Source: Candidatus Saccharimonadota bacterium
GTDB lineage: Bacteria; Patescibacteriota; Saccharimonadia; Saccharimonadales; Saccharimonadaceae
NCBI GenBank assembly: GCA_017460625.1
Contig: JAFUAT010000001.1
Location: forward strand, 1-53,227
Length of the DNA stretch: 53,227 nt
Reading direction: 5' to 3'
Made by a program: the position numbers and the translations under genes. Shown in pieces: positions 8,043 to 16,381 of this stretch. A model generated the notes under the pieces. That model had not been told where the DNA came from and searched no databases. It worked only from the letters and a program-made list of their open reading frames with translations. Numbering within the stretch: position 1 is the first letter of the stretch; the number at the start of each line of letters is the position of its first letter.

Positions 8043-9020
8043 ATGCCAGAGCTTCCAGAAGTAGAAACGATAAGGCGTGGGCTTGATAAATTTGTTATTC
8101 ATCAAAAAATCCAAAACACAACCATCCTTTGTGACAAATCTTTTCACGGCACTCCAACTAGCGCCATAATCACTGGTATTCGTCGCTTCGGTAAAGCTCT
8201 CATCATTGATTTAGACAACCAAAAATCTCTGATGATTCATCTTCGGATGACTGGTCAACTGATTTTCGACCCCAAAGATAAAGCCGCTCGTTTCGCCGCC
8301 GGTCACCCTAGCGAAAATTTCGTTGATACTCTGCCAAACAAACAAACCCGAGTAATCATAGAACTAGAAAACGGCACTCTCTATTTTAACGACCAACGCA
8401 AATTCGGTTTCATCAAAGTACTAGATACAAAAGATTTAAGAGACGACCCATTCATCAAAAAACTTGCTCCCGAGCCATGGCAGATGGACGAAACGGTTTT
8501 TTATGAAAAACTACAAAAACATAAAAACTCTCCTATAAAAGCCGTAATTCTAGACCAAACGGTTATCGCAGGTCTTGGCAATATTTATGCCGACGAAGCA
8601 CTTTTTATGAGCAAAATTCACCCAAAAACCAAAGCTGGCACTCTTACTAAAAAAGAATCCGCCAATCTTTTAAAAATGGCAGCTCATGCCATGGATTTAT
8701 CTATCGAGTCTGGCGGCTCAACCTTGAGAGACTACAAAAAAGCTGACGGCACGCGTGGCGATTACCTAGATAAATTTGCTCAAGTATTTAATAAACAAGG
8801 CAAACCCTGCCCCATCTGCAAAACCCCAATCCAAAAAATTCGCGTTGCCGGTCGCGGCACCCATATTTGCCCCCATTGCCAAACCTTACGCCCGGCATCA
8901 GAAATAGTTTCTATGTGTCCTGCGGGACATGAAGACTTGGCCAGAGCGGCCCGGAGCGTGCCCGAAGGGCACGCAGAAACTACTTCTGATGCCAAAGAGA
9001 AAGGAACGACAAATGATTAA
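8043..9020 (+). CDS. mutM: formamidopyrimidine-DNA glycosylase (Fpg/MutM)
   Basis: Removes oxidised purines such as 8-oxoguanine and cleaves the abasic site. The catalytic N-terminus PELPEVETI (Pro2, Glu3), MIHLRMTGQL near 76, VIAGLGNIYADEALF near 178 with the helix-two-turn-helix, and a C-terminal zinc finger CPIC...CPHC (about residues 256-279) are intact. At 325 residues it is longer than the usual 270-290. The excess is a C-terminal tail from about residue 284, coded by a 100-bp palindromic element (8894-8993), placed after the zinc finger so the enzyme core is preserved. The stop overlaps the next gene's start by 8 bases. Confidence 0.96.
   Translation: MPELPEVETIRRGLDKFVIHQKIQNTTILCDKSFHGTPTSAIITGIRRFGKALIIDLDNQKSLMIHLRMTGQLIFDPKDKAARFAAGHPSENFVDTLPNKQTRVIIELENGTLYFNDQRKFGFIKVLDTKDLRDDPFIKKLAPEPWQMDETVFYEKLQKHKNSPIKAVILDQTVIAGLGNIYADEALFMSKIHPKTKAGTLTKKESANLLKMAAHAMDLSIESGGSTLRDYKKADGTRGDYLDKFAQVFNKQGKPCPICKTPIQKIRVAGRGTHICPHCQTLRPASEIVSMCPAGHEDLARAARSVPEGHAETTSDAKEKGTTND
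8894..8993 (+). repeat. cloverleaf-like palindromic element in the mutM 3' end
   Basis: Outer 19-bp inverted repeat (8894-8912 with 8975-8993, one mismatch) enclosing three small hairpins: TGTCC/GGACA (8916-8920, 8925-8929), GGCC/GGCC (8939-8942, 8948-8951) and an 8-bp stem GCGTGCCC/GGGCACGC with GAA loop (8956-8974). The whole unit is GC-richer than its surroundings and is read in frame as part of MutM. Architecture resembles mobile palindromic elements (REP/RPE-like). Confidence 0.75.
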
Positions 9021-9621
9021 AATATTTACTGGTGACGATCGCGTAGCGGCCGGAAAAGAAATCAAAAAGCTTCTCGGAGCCGACTACGAAGTCATCGACT
9101 GTGCCGATTTAACCCCTAGAGATTTACCGTCAATTTTCAGAGGTTCCACGATTTTTGCGTCCAGCCGCCGAATTTTACTTCGGGATTTTACCGCCAACAC
9201 AAGTATTTTTCACGAGCTGCCAAACTTCTTAGACACTCGTCATGATATTATTATGCTAGAAACCAAGCTAGACAAGCGTACTACGATTTTTAAAGAAATC
9301 AAAAACAAAGTCGAAATCAAAGAGTTTAAACTCCCACCAGCTATCAATTTTCGCATCGTTTTTGACATTTATAAAACCGCCAAAAAAGACGGCAAAAAAG
9401 CCGTCAACATGCTAGAAAAAATCAAATCCAAGGAAGATCCGATTCAGTTTACTGGTCTACTAGTTTCTCAGGCACTCAAAGATTTTGAAGCCACCGGCGG
9501 CAAGGGAATCAAAGAAAAAAGGACCTTAAAGGCCCTTTCAACTATTGATATTCAGATGAAATCCACCAAGATTGACCCTTGGCTTTTAGTGGAATCATTC
9601 TTACTTGAGCTTAACGTTTGA
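9013..9621 (+). CDS. holA: DNA polymerase III delta subunit-like protein (HolA-like), short
   Basis: 202 residues. The N-terminal MIKIFTGDDRVAAGKEIKKL strand-loop-helix and the ILLRDF strand around 51-57 fit the degenerate AAA+ N-domain of the clamp-loader delta subunit, which opens the sliding clamp. A usual HolA is about 340 residues, so the C-terminal collar appears shortened. Context supports the call: holA is next to convergent rpsT in many bacteria, as here, with a 21-base overlap of the 3' ends. Start 9013 is chosen for the RBS AAAGGA 7 bases upstream; a longer reading from 8929 would be encoded by the mutM palindrome in another frame. Confidence 0.6.
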   Translation: MIKIFTGDDRVAAGKEIKKLLGADYEVIDCADLTPRDLPSIFRGSTIFASSRRILLRDFTANTSIFHELPNFLDTRHDIIMLETKLDKRTTIFKEIKNKVEIKEFKLPPAINFRIVFDIYKTAKKDGKKAVNMLEKIKSKEDPIQFTGLLVSQALKDFEATGGKGIKEKRTLKALSTIDIQMKSTKIDPWLLVESFLLELNV

Positions 9622-9855
9622 TGCTTTTGCGAAAGCAGCAAGCTGACTCTTGCGACGAGAAGCGGTATTCTTCTTTAGCAAATCTTTCTTTACAGCTTTA
9701 TCGTATTCAGACTGAGCCTTAGACAGAGTTTCAGCTGTTGGCTTAGCTTTAAAAGCCTTTACAGCAGCTTTAATGTTTTTCTTAATTTCTACATTGTGCT
9801 CTGTGCGCTTAGTAGCCTGACGAGCAGCTTTCTTCGCGGATTTGATAATCGGCAT
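9601..9855 (-). CDS. rpsT: 30S ribosomal protein S20
   Basis: 84 residues, full length for S20, a three-helix protein binding the 5' domain of 16S rRNA. The typical start MPIIKSAKKAARQATKR, the central NIKAAVKAF and the C-terminal NTASRRKSQLAAFAKA are present. It converges on the holA-like gene and overlaps its last 21 bases. A minus-strand TATAAT (9905-9900) lies about 45 bases upstream of the start codon, leaving a short leader. Confidence 0.97.
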   Translation of the reverse strand: MPIIKSAKKAARQATKRTEHNVEIKKNIKAAVKAFKAKPTAETLSKAQSEYDKAVKKDLLKKNTASRRKSQLAAFAKASNVKLK

Positions 9856-9953
9856 ATTTCTATTGTATCCCTACAGATTAAAAATTATTAACTTCATCCT
9901 ATTATACCTTATTTACGAAAAAAAGTAAAGGGGTAAAAACATATTCAAAAAAG

Positions 9954-9982
9954 TTGAAAAAAAATCAAGCTTATGCTAATAT
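9954..9982 (+). promoter_or_regulatory. promoter of the DHH-like gene
   Basis: TTGAAA (9954-9959), 17-base spacer, TAATAT (9977-9982) with TG one base before the -10. RBS AAAGAAAGG follows, 7-8 bases before the ATG. Confidence 0.6.
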
Positions 9983-10003
9983 AAATACAAAAGAAAGGCA
10001 AAA

Positions 10004-11929
10004 ATGTCAGACGACGATCAATTAACCAATACATCTGTGACGGACCCTAGCAATTCGGGTGCGGGCACAAGTACGGATTCCACCGCAGATGCTAGTATGG
10101 ATGGAGTCGACCCAAATCTTGCAATTCCAAGCTTAGACGACTTGGAGTATGCTACCCCTAGCGCCTATATTGACCCAGATCTCCCAGAGATTAAGGAAGA
10201 AGAAGAAAAAGAAGAGCCAGAAGAAGAGGTTAAAGAAGAAGACATTCTTAAAATGACTCCAGAGCAGATTGCCGAAGCTATCAAGGCTTCAAACGCAGTC
10301 ATGATCAAAGTCGCCGAAAAAATCGCAAATTCGCGAAACATTTTGATTGCTCTTTCAAGCGACCCATCAGTAGACGAACTCTCTGCTGGCCTCGCACTTG
10401 CACTTTTCTTAGATCGTCTTGGCAAACACGCCATTGCCATTTTTTCTGGAACCATTCCAGATGCCCTTCAATTCTTGAACCCAGGTGAAGTATTTGAAAA
10501 AAATCCAGATGTCTTGCAGGATTTTGTAATTTCCTTGAACAAAGAAAAAGCCGACCATCTCCGCTATAAACTCGATGGAGATTTTGTCAGGGTTTATGTC
10601 ACCCCATATCGCACCCATTTGTCGGAAGCAAATCTAGAATTCTCTTACGGTGATTACAATGTAGATTTGTGTCTTGCGTTAAATGTTACTAACGCTATCG
10701 ACCTAGACCCAGCTCTTCGCGAATACGGCAAAATCATGCGTGACGCCACTGTGGTAAACATTACCACTGGTAATCCTGGCAAATTCGGCGAAATCGAATG
10801 GACCAATCGCCACTCCAGCTCTCTTTCAGAAATGGTTTCAAACCTGTTCCTGAGTGCTTCTGGAGATGTCCATTTAAACGCAAACGAAGCCACCGTACTT
10901 CTTACTGGTATCGTTGCCGCTACAGATCGTTTCGCTCGTGCTAACACCTTTGCTGCTACCATGGAAGTCGCATCTCGTCTTCTTGACGCTGGTGCCGACC
11001 AACAAATCGTCGCAGCAAACATTTCAGAAGACCTAGATAATCAATTCTTTACCTACTCAGAAGCCACCGCGAAGGCCAAAAAAGATGCCGCTGCTATCGC
11101 TGCAAATCTCGAATCGCCATCTATTTCCTTTGAGCCAACTGAGTCAATCAAAAATGATTTAAGCAAAGATGATTCTGCAATCGTCATTTCTCACGGGGAA
11201 GAAGGACCAGCTCCAGCTGCCACGGAAACTGTCTCCGAGCCAGCCGCAAGCGCAGAATCGTCTGAGTCGCTAGAGCCGTCAGAACCAACCGAAGAACCAG
11301 CCGAAGAACTGGCCGAAGAAGCTGGATCTTCCGAAGAACCTGCTCCAGTTGGCGGTTCGGTAAACATTCCAGTACCAGAATCGTCCGATTTGTCAGCTCC
11401 AGCCCCAGCACCAGCTCAATCCGAGCCAGAATCTACCGAAGGCTCTGCACTTCTAGATGAACTCAAAGCCACAGAAGCTAGCTTATCGGGCGTCGGTGCT
11501 GAGGCTGCACCAGAGCCAGTTCAAAGTCCAGTAGATATCGCAAGCCCAGGCTCCATGGAACCAATCATTCCAGCCGAAGGCGCCGGAGATGCTACTAGCA
11601 AATACGGCCAAATGCTAGAAGATGCTTTAAATGAGCCAGCCTCCGCCGAAGCTGCTCCAATGGCCAGTGGTTTGCCACCAGTAGATAATCCAGCTGCCTC
11701 CAGCGCACCAGTTGTCACAGGAGCTCCAGAAGTAGGCAACATGCCAGAAATTAATTACGGTGAAAACACCGACCAGCTTTTGCCACCACCACCAGCTCCA
11801 CCAGTAGATTTGACTGCGCCAATGCCAATGCCGGCCGCCTCAGATATGGGCGCCGCACCAATGCCAGCCCCAGAATCTACCAGCCCAGCCCCAGGCGCAC
11901 CAGATGCATTTACTATTCCAGGTGTCTAA
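10004..11929 (+). CDS. degenerate DHH-family phosphoesterase-like protein with long Pro/Ala/Glu tail
   Basis: 641 residues. The first 85 are acidic and low-complexity. About 90-375 follow the DHH phosphoesterase pattern: IANSRNILIALSSDPSVDELSAGLALALFL where the family has H.xPDxDaxgs, then LLTGIVAATDRFARANTF (family LLTGI..DT..F..) and RLLDAGADQQ. Metal ligands are largely replaced: the first His is Ser, and the DHH triad position reads NRHSS, so nuclease/phosphodiesterase activity is doubtful. Residues 400-641 are a disordered tail rich in Pro, Ala, Glu and Ser. No membrane segment or signal peptide is seen, so a cytoplasmic scaffold or binding protein is possible. Own promoter and terminator: monocistronic. 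Confidence 0.65.
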   Translation: MSDDDQLTNTSVTDPSNSGAGTSTDSTADASMDGVDPNLAIPSLDDLEYATPSAYIDPDLPEIKEEEEKEEPEEEVKEEDILKMTPEQIAEAIKASNAVMIKVAEKIANSRNILIALSSDPSVDELSAGLALALFLDRLGKHAIAIFSGTIPDALQFLNPGEVFEKNPDVLQDFVISLNKEKADHLRYKLDGDFVRVYVTPYRTHLSEANLEFSYGDYNVDLCLALNVTNAIDLDPALREYGKIMRDATVVNITTGNPGKFGEIEWTNRHSSSLSEMVSNLFLSASGDVHLNANEATVLLTGIVAATDRFARANTFAATMEVASRLLDAGADQQIVAANISEDLDNQFFTYSEATAKAKKDAAAIAANLESPSISFEPTESIKNDLSKDDSAIVISHGEEGPAPAATETVSEPAASAESSESLEPSEPTEEPAEELAEEAGSSEEPAPVGGSVNIPVPESSDLSAPAPAPAQSEPESTEGSALLDELKATEASLSGVGAEAAPEPVQSPVDIASPGSMEPIIPAEGAGDATSKYGQMLEDALNEPASAEAAPMASGLPPVDNPAASSAPVVTGAPEVGNMPEINYGENTDQLLPPPPAPPVDLTAPMPMPAASDMGAAPMPAPESTSPAPGAPDAFTIPGV

Positions 11930-11930
11930 A

Positions 11931-11959
11931 GCAAAAACCCGCTAGAAGTGGGTTTTTGC
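11931..11959 (+). terminator. intrinsic terminator after the DHH-like gene
   Basis: 10-bp perfect stem GCAAAAACCC / GGGTTTTTGC with a 9-base loop, two bases after the stop codon. The T-run is within the stem, so it can act in both directions. Confidence 0.75.
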
Positions 11960-11999
11960 TGTATCACCTAATTAGTCTTGTGATTTTTAAAAAATGGTG

Positions 12000-12005
12000 T
12001 ATAAT
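12000..12005 (+). promoter_or_regulatory. -10 box of tRNA-Asp
   Basis: TATAAT, 13 bases before the tRNA 5' end. Confidence 0.6.
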
Positions 12006-12018
12006 ATATATCATAAAT

Positions 12019-12095
12019 GGATTCGTAGCTCAGTTGGTTAGAGCGCTGCCCTGTCACGGCAGAGGTCGCGAGTTCGAGTCTCGTCGGATCCGCCA
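12019..12095 (+). tRNA. tRNA-Asp (anticodon GTC)
   Basis: 77 nt cloverleaf. Acceptor stem GGATTCG/CGGATCC (one G-T pair), D arm with AGTTGGTTA, anticodon stem CTGCC/GGCAG around loop CTGTCAC giving GTC, T arm with TTCGAGT, discriminator G, CCA encoded. Follows its own TATAAT and ends in a terminator. Confidence 0.96.
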
Positions 12096-12101
12096 TTTAT
12101 A

Positions 12102-12126
12102 AAACCCCGCAAGGGTTTATTTTTTT
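12102..12126 (+). terminator. terminator of tRNA-Asp
   Basis: Stem AAACCC/GGGTTT, 5-base loop, then a run of seven T. Confidence 0.8.
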
Positions 12127-12140
12127 AAAAAGTGAGCCCC

Positions 12141-12169
12141 TTGTCAATTTTTCTAATCTGTGCTATAAT
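12141..12169 (+). promoter_or_regulatory. promoter of rpsU
   Basis: TTGTCA (12141-12146), 17-base spacer, TATAAT (12164-12169) with extended TG. Ten bases remain to the ATG, so the leader is only a few bases. Confidence 0.65.
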
Positions 12170-12179
12170 GACTAGCAAT

Positions 12180-12398
12180 ATGGCTATTAAAGTAAGTAGA
12201 AAAGATCAGGGCGAGGCAAACGAAAACATCATTCGTCGTTTTAATCGCAAAGTCCTTCAGGGCGGCATCATGCCACTGAAGAAGTCTCAGATGCGTTTCT
12301 CTAAGCCTATTTCTAAGCGCGAGCGGAGATTAAAGGCTATCATCAGAGAAGCCCGCAAGGCCGAAAAGACCGAGCGCATCAAACTAGGTCTGAAATAA
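12180..12398 (+). CDS. rpsU: 30S ribosomal protein S21
   Basis: 72 residues: MAIKVSRKDQGEANENIIRR, then VLQGGIM and a very basic C-terminus KRERRLKAIIREARKAEKTERIK, as in S21. The protein joins the small subunit late and aids mRNA binding near the anti-Shine-Dalgarno. Start at 12180 is set by the family N-terminus; an upstream in-frame ATG lies in front of the promoter. A terminator begins at the stop codon. Confidence 0.93.
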   Translation: MAIKVSRKDQGEANENIIRRFNRKVLQGGIMPLKKSQMRFSKPISKRERRLKAIIREARKAEKTERIKLGLK

Positions 12399-12425
12399 AA
12401 TCCCCTCAGGGGGTTTTATTTTTTT
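12397..12425 (+). terminator. terminator of rpsU
   Basis: Stem AAAATCCCC / GGGG(G)TTTT with a three-base loop, followed by ATTTTTTT. The left arm starts in the rpsU stop codon. Confidence 0.8.
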
Positions 12426-12426
12426 A

Positions 12427-12435
12427 TGGTATAAT
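12427..12435 (+). promoter_or_regulatory. leaderless promoter of adk
   Basis: TGGTATAAT, 6 bases before the ATG at 12442. Confidence 0.75.
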
Positions 12436-12441
12436 ATAGAT

Positions 12442-13035
12442 ATGATAATTTTATTTGGTTTAGCCGGTACCGGCAAGGGCACACAGGCCAAAGCCCTTTC
12501 AGAAATTTTTGGTTGGCGCACTTTTTCCGTTGGTCAGGTCATCAGAGACACAGGCAAATATACCGACACCGTAGATAATGGCGGCCTTATTCCAGATGAC
12601 GACGTCATCGCACTTATGACCGAGCAAATCAAAAAAGCTACCGCCGAAGGTTACGACATCATTTTAGACGGTTATCCACGTACCGAGTATCAAGCTAAAT
12701 GGCTAATGGATCACATGAAAGACGATATTAGTGGTGCTATTATTTTGGACGTACCAAAAGAAGAGCTCTACCAACGTCTAGAACTCCGCGGCAGGGAAGA
12801 CGACAAGTCAAAGGAAGCCATCGATCTTCGCTGGGATATTTTTGAAAAAAACATCACCCCAATCGTGAATTTGCTAGAAGAAAATCACATTCCAGTCAGA
12901 AAGGTCAACGGCGTCGGCGAAGTAGGCACAGTTACAGGCCGACTGATTGCTACTGTTAAAGAGCTAGACCCGTCCGCCACCAAACAAAAGGACGACGTAA
13001 ACGGCGAGGAAATCGAAAAAAGCTACGGAGAATAA
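12442..13035 (+). CDS. adk: adenylate kinase
   Basis: Interconverts ATP+AMP and two ADP. 197 residues. P-loop GLAGTGKGT at 6-14, AMP-site SVGQVIRDTG near 30, DGYPRTEYQA near 74 (family DGFPR) and RLELRGREDD near 113. The LID is the short form without the zinc/Cys insertion: only GREDDKSKEAIDLRW separates the two arginine clusters. The last 20 residues are acidic and variable. It starts leaderless and is followed 32 bases later by map, which has its own TATAAT but may also be read through. Confidence 0.95.
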   Translation: MIILFGLAGTGKGTQAKALSEIFGWRTFSVGQVIRDTGKYTDTVDNGGLIPDDDVIALMTEQIKKATAEGYDIILDGYPRTEYQAKWLMDHMKDDISGAIILDVPKEELYQRLELRGREDDKSKEAIDLRWDIFEKNITPIVNLLEENHIPVRKVNGVGEVGTVTGRLIATVKELDPSATKQKDDVNGEEIEKSYGE

Positions 13036-13041
13036 ACCATA

Positions 13042-13047
13042 TATAAT
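13042..13047 (+). promoter_or_regulatory. -10 box upstream of map
   Basis: TATAAT 20 bases before the map ATG; AAAGGA (RBS) sits between them, so this mRNA has a short leader with a Shine-Dalgarno. Confidence 0.5.
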
Positions 13048-13067
13048 ATATACACCAAAGGACCAAA

Positions 13068-13844
13068 ATGCTAAACATCACAAACACCACTCCCGAAATA
13101 CTAGAACAAAAAATCACCGCCATGCGAAAAGGCGGCAAAATCATGGGCAATCTCTTAAAAGATTTAAAAGATTACGTTAAGCCAGGCATGACCGGAAAAG
13201 AAATTGACAGTTGGGTCAGAAAAGAAATAGTGAAACGCGGCGCTAAAGTCTCCTACGACATGCTCGAAGAGGAATTTCCTGGCAGCATCTGCATTTCCGT
13301 AAATGACGAATTGGTCCATGGCGCACCAAAAGACGAGCCACTCGAAGAAGGCGACAAAGTCAGCTTTGATCTTGTAATTTATTACGATGGCTATCACACG
13401 GACGCCGCATTTACCATGCTTGTTGGTGATAAAGGCAGCCAAGCCGTCAAAAATATGATTAAAGTCACCGAAAGCTCACTATACGAAGGTATAGAACAGG
13501 TCAAACCTGGCGCTCACATCGGTGATATTGGCGCTGCCGTAGAAAAAGTTCTAGTAAAGGGTCACCTCGGAGTAATCGAAAATTACGTTGGCCATGGTAT
13601 CGACAAAGAAATGCACGAAGCCCCAGAAATCCCAAACTATGGCAAAAAAGGCCACGGCTACAAACTAATCGAAGGCGACACTATTTGCATAGAACCAATG
13701 TCTTGCCTTGGTAAACCAGCCAACTATGTAGACAAAAACGATCACTGGTCCGTCAAAATGAAAGACGGTTCCATCGGTTGTCATTTTGAACACACGATTT
13801 TAGTAACAAAAGATGGTTATGAAAACCTAACCCTGCCTGACTAA
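13068..13844 (+). CDS. map: type I methionine aminopeptidase
   Basis: Removes the initiator Met from nascent proteins, using two metal ions. 258 residues. Ligands visible: Asp pair in VSFDLVIYYDGYHTDAA (about 99-113), His in YVGHGID (about 176), Glu in IEPMS, and Glu in the C-terminal GCHFEHTILV. The substrate-binding SICISVNDELVHGAP with its His is present. The pairing with adk is a common bacterial arrangement (the distal end of ribosomal operons), although no ribosomal operon is visible here. Confidence 0.96.
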   Translation: MLNITNTTPEILEQKITAMRKGGKIMGNLLKDLKDYVKPGMTGKEIDSWVRKEIVKRGAKVSYDMLEEEFPGSICISVNDELVHGAPKDEPLEEGDKVSFDLVIYYDGYHTDAAFTMLVGDKGSQAVKNMIKVTESSLYEGIEQVKPGAHIGDIGAAVEKVLVKGHLGVIENYVGHGIDKEMHEAPEIPNYGKKGHGYKLIEGDTICIEPMSCLGKPANYVDKNDHWSVKMKDGSIGCHFEHTILVTKDGYENLTLPD

Positions 13845-13847
13845 TTG

Positions 13848-13856
13848 TGTTATAAT
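13848..13856 (+). promoter_or_regulatory. leaderless promoter of ftsA
   Basis: TGTTATAAT, 6 bases before the ATG at 13863, overlapping the region right after the map stop. Confidence 0.75.
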
Positions 13857-13862
13857 AAGGTT

Positions 13863-15107
13863 ATGGAAGAAAAACCTCGCTTTGTCACAGGCCTTGATGT
13901 AGGCACCGAAAACGTTCGCGCCGTCATCGGCGCTATGAAAGATGGCAAGTTTGCCGTTTATGGTTATAACGAAGGCAAATCCGCCGGCATGAGAAAAGGC
14001 GTCCCAGCCAATCTTAACGGCCCCGCTAGTTCTATTGACAGAATGTTAGGAGAAGCCGAACGTATGGGTGATTATGATGTTCGCTCCGCCTATGTTTCGA
14101 TTAACGGTTCCCAGATTCTCTCCACTCGCACCGAAGGTATGATTGCCGTCGGTTCAACGAATGAGCACGAAATCGATGACAGTGATTTAGATCGCGTAGA
14201 AGATGTTGCTGTTACTGGCCGCATCCCAGCTAATCGTGATGTTCTAGATGTTGTTCCTTTGGAATATGCTATAGATGGTCAAGGCGGCATCAAAGATCCA
14301 GTCGGTATGTCCGGCGCTCGTCTAGAAATGCGCGCAAATGTAATTTCTGCACTTACCCCAAATTGTGATCATCTAAGAAAGGCCACCGAACACGCCGAAG
14401 TCCATGCAGATAGATTAGTCCCATCAGCCGTCGCCGCCGCTCGTGCCGTTCTTACGGAAAAGCAAAAAGAAAACGGTGTCGCAGTCATCGATATGGGTGC
14501 CGCCACTACTTCCGTCGCTGTCTATGAAGAAGGCGATTTACAATACGTTGGCGTAGTCCCAGCAGGCTCAAACAATATCACTAATGATTTAGCGATTCTA
14601 CTTGCTATCGACCCAGACATGGCCGAAGAAATCAAAACTCGTTTTGTCACTGGCGATTTTACCACAGAAAAATCTCCAGTTATCAAAATCGGCAAAGAAG
14701 GCAAAGGCGAACGAAACTTCGACAGAAAAGAAGTAGATAACGTAGTAAAACTCCGTCTCGAAGAAATTTTCGGTGAAATTAGAAAAAAACTTAAAACCGC
14801 CAAATACGATCAACGCTTGCCAGAAGGCGTCATCTTAACTGGTGGCGGTGCTCGTATGCGCGACATAGAGCTATTTGCTAAATATGCTTTGGAAGCATCC
14901 GTTAAAATCGGTGTGCCTTTGGAACTTACCGGAGTATCAGAAGCCGTAGAACGTCCAGAATTCGCCGTTGCTGTTGGTCTAGCCATCATGGCCGCCGAAG
15001 AGCAAGCCTATTCTGTGCCAAAACAATCCAAAAAATCCAAAAAGGCTAAACCTGCCCTTAAAGCTCCTTCAACTAACATTTTCAAAAAACTTTTCTCAAA
15101 ATTCTAA
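13863..15107 (+). CDS. ftsA: cell division protein FtsA
   Basis: Actin-like ATPase that tethers FtsZ to the membrane. 414 residues. GLDVGTENVRAVIG near residue 8 is the phosphate-1 motif; VIDMGAATTSVAVYEEG near 205 is phosphate-2; GVILTGGGARMRDIE near 320 is the adenosine motif. The SHS2 (1C) domain lies in between, with VSINGSQILSTRTEG. The C-terminus ends STNIFKKLFSKF, an amphipathic membrane-targeting helix. Start at 13863 (MEEKPRF) is decided by the leaderless promoter; an in-frame ATG 18 bases upstream would overlap the -10. ftsZ follows with its own promoter. Confidence 0.96.
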   Translation: MEEKPRFVTGLDVGTENVRAVIGAMKDGKFAVYGYNEGKSAGMRKGVPANLNGPASSIDRMLGEAERMGDYDVRSAYVSINGSQILSTRTEGMIAVGSTNEHEIDDSDLDRVEDVAVTGRIPANRDVLDVVPLEYAIDGQGGIKDPVGMSGARLEMRANVISALTPNCDHLRKATEHAEVHADRLVPSAVAAARAVLTEKQKENGVAVIDMGAATTSVAVYEEGDLQYVGVVPAGSNNITNDLAILLAIDPDMAEEIKTRFVTGDFTTEKSPVIKIGKEGKGERNFDRKEVDNVVKLRLEEIFGEIRKKLKTAKYDQRLPEGVILTGGGARMRDIELFAKYALEASVKIGVPLELTGVSEAVERPEFAVAVGLAIMAAEEQAYSVPKQSKKSKKAKPALKAPSTNIFKKLFSKF

Positions 15108-15120
15108 TACGCATACACTC

Positions 15121-15149
15121 TTGAAAAATCTTTTTATAAGGTGTATTAT
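15121..15149 (+). promoter_or_regulatory. promoter of ftsZ
   Basis: TTGAAA (15121-15126), 17-base spacer, TATTAT (15144-15149). RBS GCGAGGA follows about 7 bases before the ATG. Confidence 0.6.
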
Positions 15150-15177
15150 AGAATAAAATAAAAGCGAGGATATTTAT

Positions 15178-16362
15178 ATGCCGGAAGTAAAACCGTCAGA
15201 AGTGGTGGAAAGTAAAGCAAGTATAAAAGTAGTTGGTGTTGGTGGCGCTGGCGGCTCCGCGATTGAACGCATGAAAGAAGTTGGTCTTTCAGGCGTAGAA
15301 TTCGTGGCAGTCAATACAGATGCTCAAGCTCTGTATCATTCAACAGCAGACACCAAAGTTCACATTGGTAAAGGTCTAGGTGCTGGTGGCGACCCAGAAA
15401 AAGGTCGTGAGGCTGCCGAAGAAGCCAGGGAAGATATCGGAAAGGCTTTGGACGGCGCAGATATGGTATTTATCACCATCGGTGCTGGTGGTGGTACCGG
15501 TTCAGGTGCCGGCCCAATCGTAGCAGAAGAATCTCGCAAACGTGACATTCTGACTGTTGGCGTAGCTACCAAACCATTTACATTCGAAGGCGCTCGTCGT
15601 CGTGCAAATGCCGACCTAGCGATAGATAAACTCTCCCGTCAGGTAGATGCACTTATTACTATTCCAAACGACAGACTTTTACAAACAATTGATCCTCGTA
15701 CTCCACTTCTTGAAACCTTCAAAATCGCAGACGATGTTCTTCGTCAAGGCGTTCAAGGTATTTCCGAGCTTATTACTGAGCACGCACTTATTAACCTAGA
15801 CTTTGCCGATGTTAAATCCATCATGAAAAACGCCGGCTCTGCACTTATGGGTATTGGTCGCGCTTCTGGTGAAAATCGCGCCGTTATGGCTGCTCAACAG
15901 GCTGTTGAATCCCCACTAATTGAAGTAAAAATCGAAGGCGCTCGCGGTGTACTCTTCTCCGTAGCCGGTGGTTACGACATGAGCATGAGCGAAATCCAAG
16001 AAGCCGCCGAAGTTATTACTGGTTCCGTCTCCCCAGACGCCAACATCATCTTTGGTGCATCCATCCGTCCAGAGCTAGAAGACGAAATCATCGTCACCGT
16101 AGTTGCTACTGGCTTTGACTCCGAATATTACTCTGGTAGTGGACCAGTTTCTGTGGAAGAGCCAGCCGTTTCTGAGCCTGCTACTCCAGTAGTAGAAACC
16201 AAACCAGCCACCGATTCTAAGGAATTTGCCACCCCGCCAAAGTCTAGCATGTGGGATTCCATCAAAAACGATCCAGAGCCAGAATCATCCACGGCAAGCG
16301 ACGACGAAATGGACGTTCCTCCTTCACTCCGCGAGCGTTTCCGCAAGAAAAAGAAAGATTAA
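15178..16362 (+). CDS. ftsZ: cell division protein FtsZ
   Basis: Tubulin-like GTPase forming the division ring. 394 residues. KVVGVGGAGGSAIERM near 17, the tubulin signature GAGGGTGSGAGP near 102-113, the synergy-loop region with NLDFADVKSIMKNAGSALMGIG near 210. A Ser/Pro/Glu-rich linker (about 320-380) precedes a very basic end (RERFRKKKKD) that takes the place of the usual conserved FtsA/ZipA-binding peptide. The downstream nrdR-like gene begins 19 bases later with its own RBS, probably in the same operon. Confidence 0.97.
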   Translation: MPEVKPSEVVESKASIKVVGVGGAGGSAIERMKEVGLSGVEFVAVNTDAQALYHSTADTKVHIGKGLGAGGDPEKGREAAEEAREDIGKALDGADMVFITIGAGGGTGSGAGPIVAEESRKRDILTVGVATKPFTFEGARRRANADLAIDKLSRQVDALITIPNDRLLQTIDPRTPLLETFKIADDVLRQGVQGISELITEHALINLDFADVKSIMKNAGSALMGIGRASGENRAVMAAQQAVESPLIEVKIEGARGVLFSVAGGYDMSMSEIQEAAEVITGSVSPDANIIFGASIRPELEDEIIVTVVATGFDSEYYSGSGPVSVEEPAVSEPATPVVETKPATDSKEFATPPKSSMWDSIKNDPEPESSTASDDEMDVPPSLRERFRKKKKD

Positions 16363-16381
16363 TCATTAAAGGAGCGTGGGC

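Noticed and set aside
8929-9012. Longer N-terminus of the HolA-like protein
   Set aside because: It is the mutM palindrome read in another frame; the RBS fits 9013.
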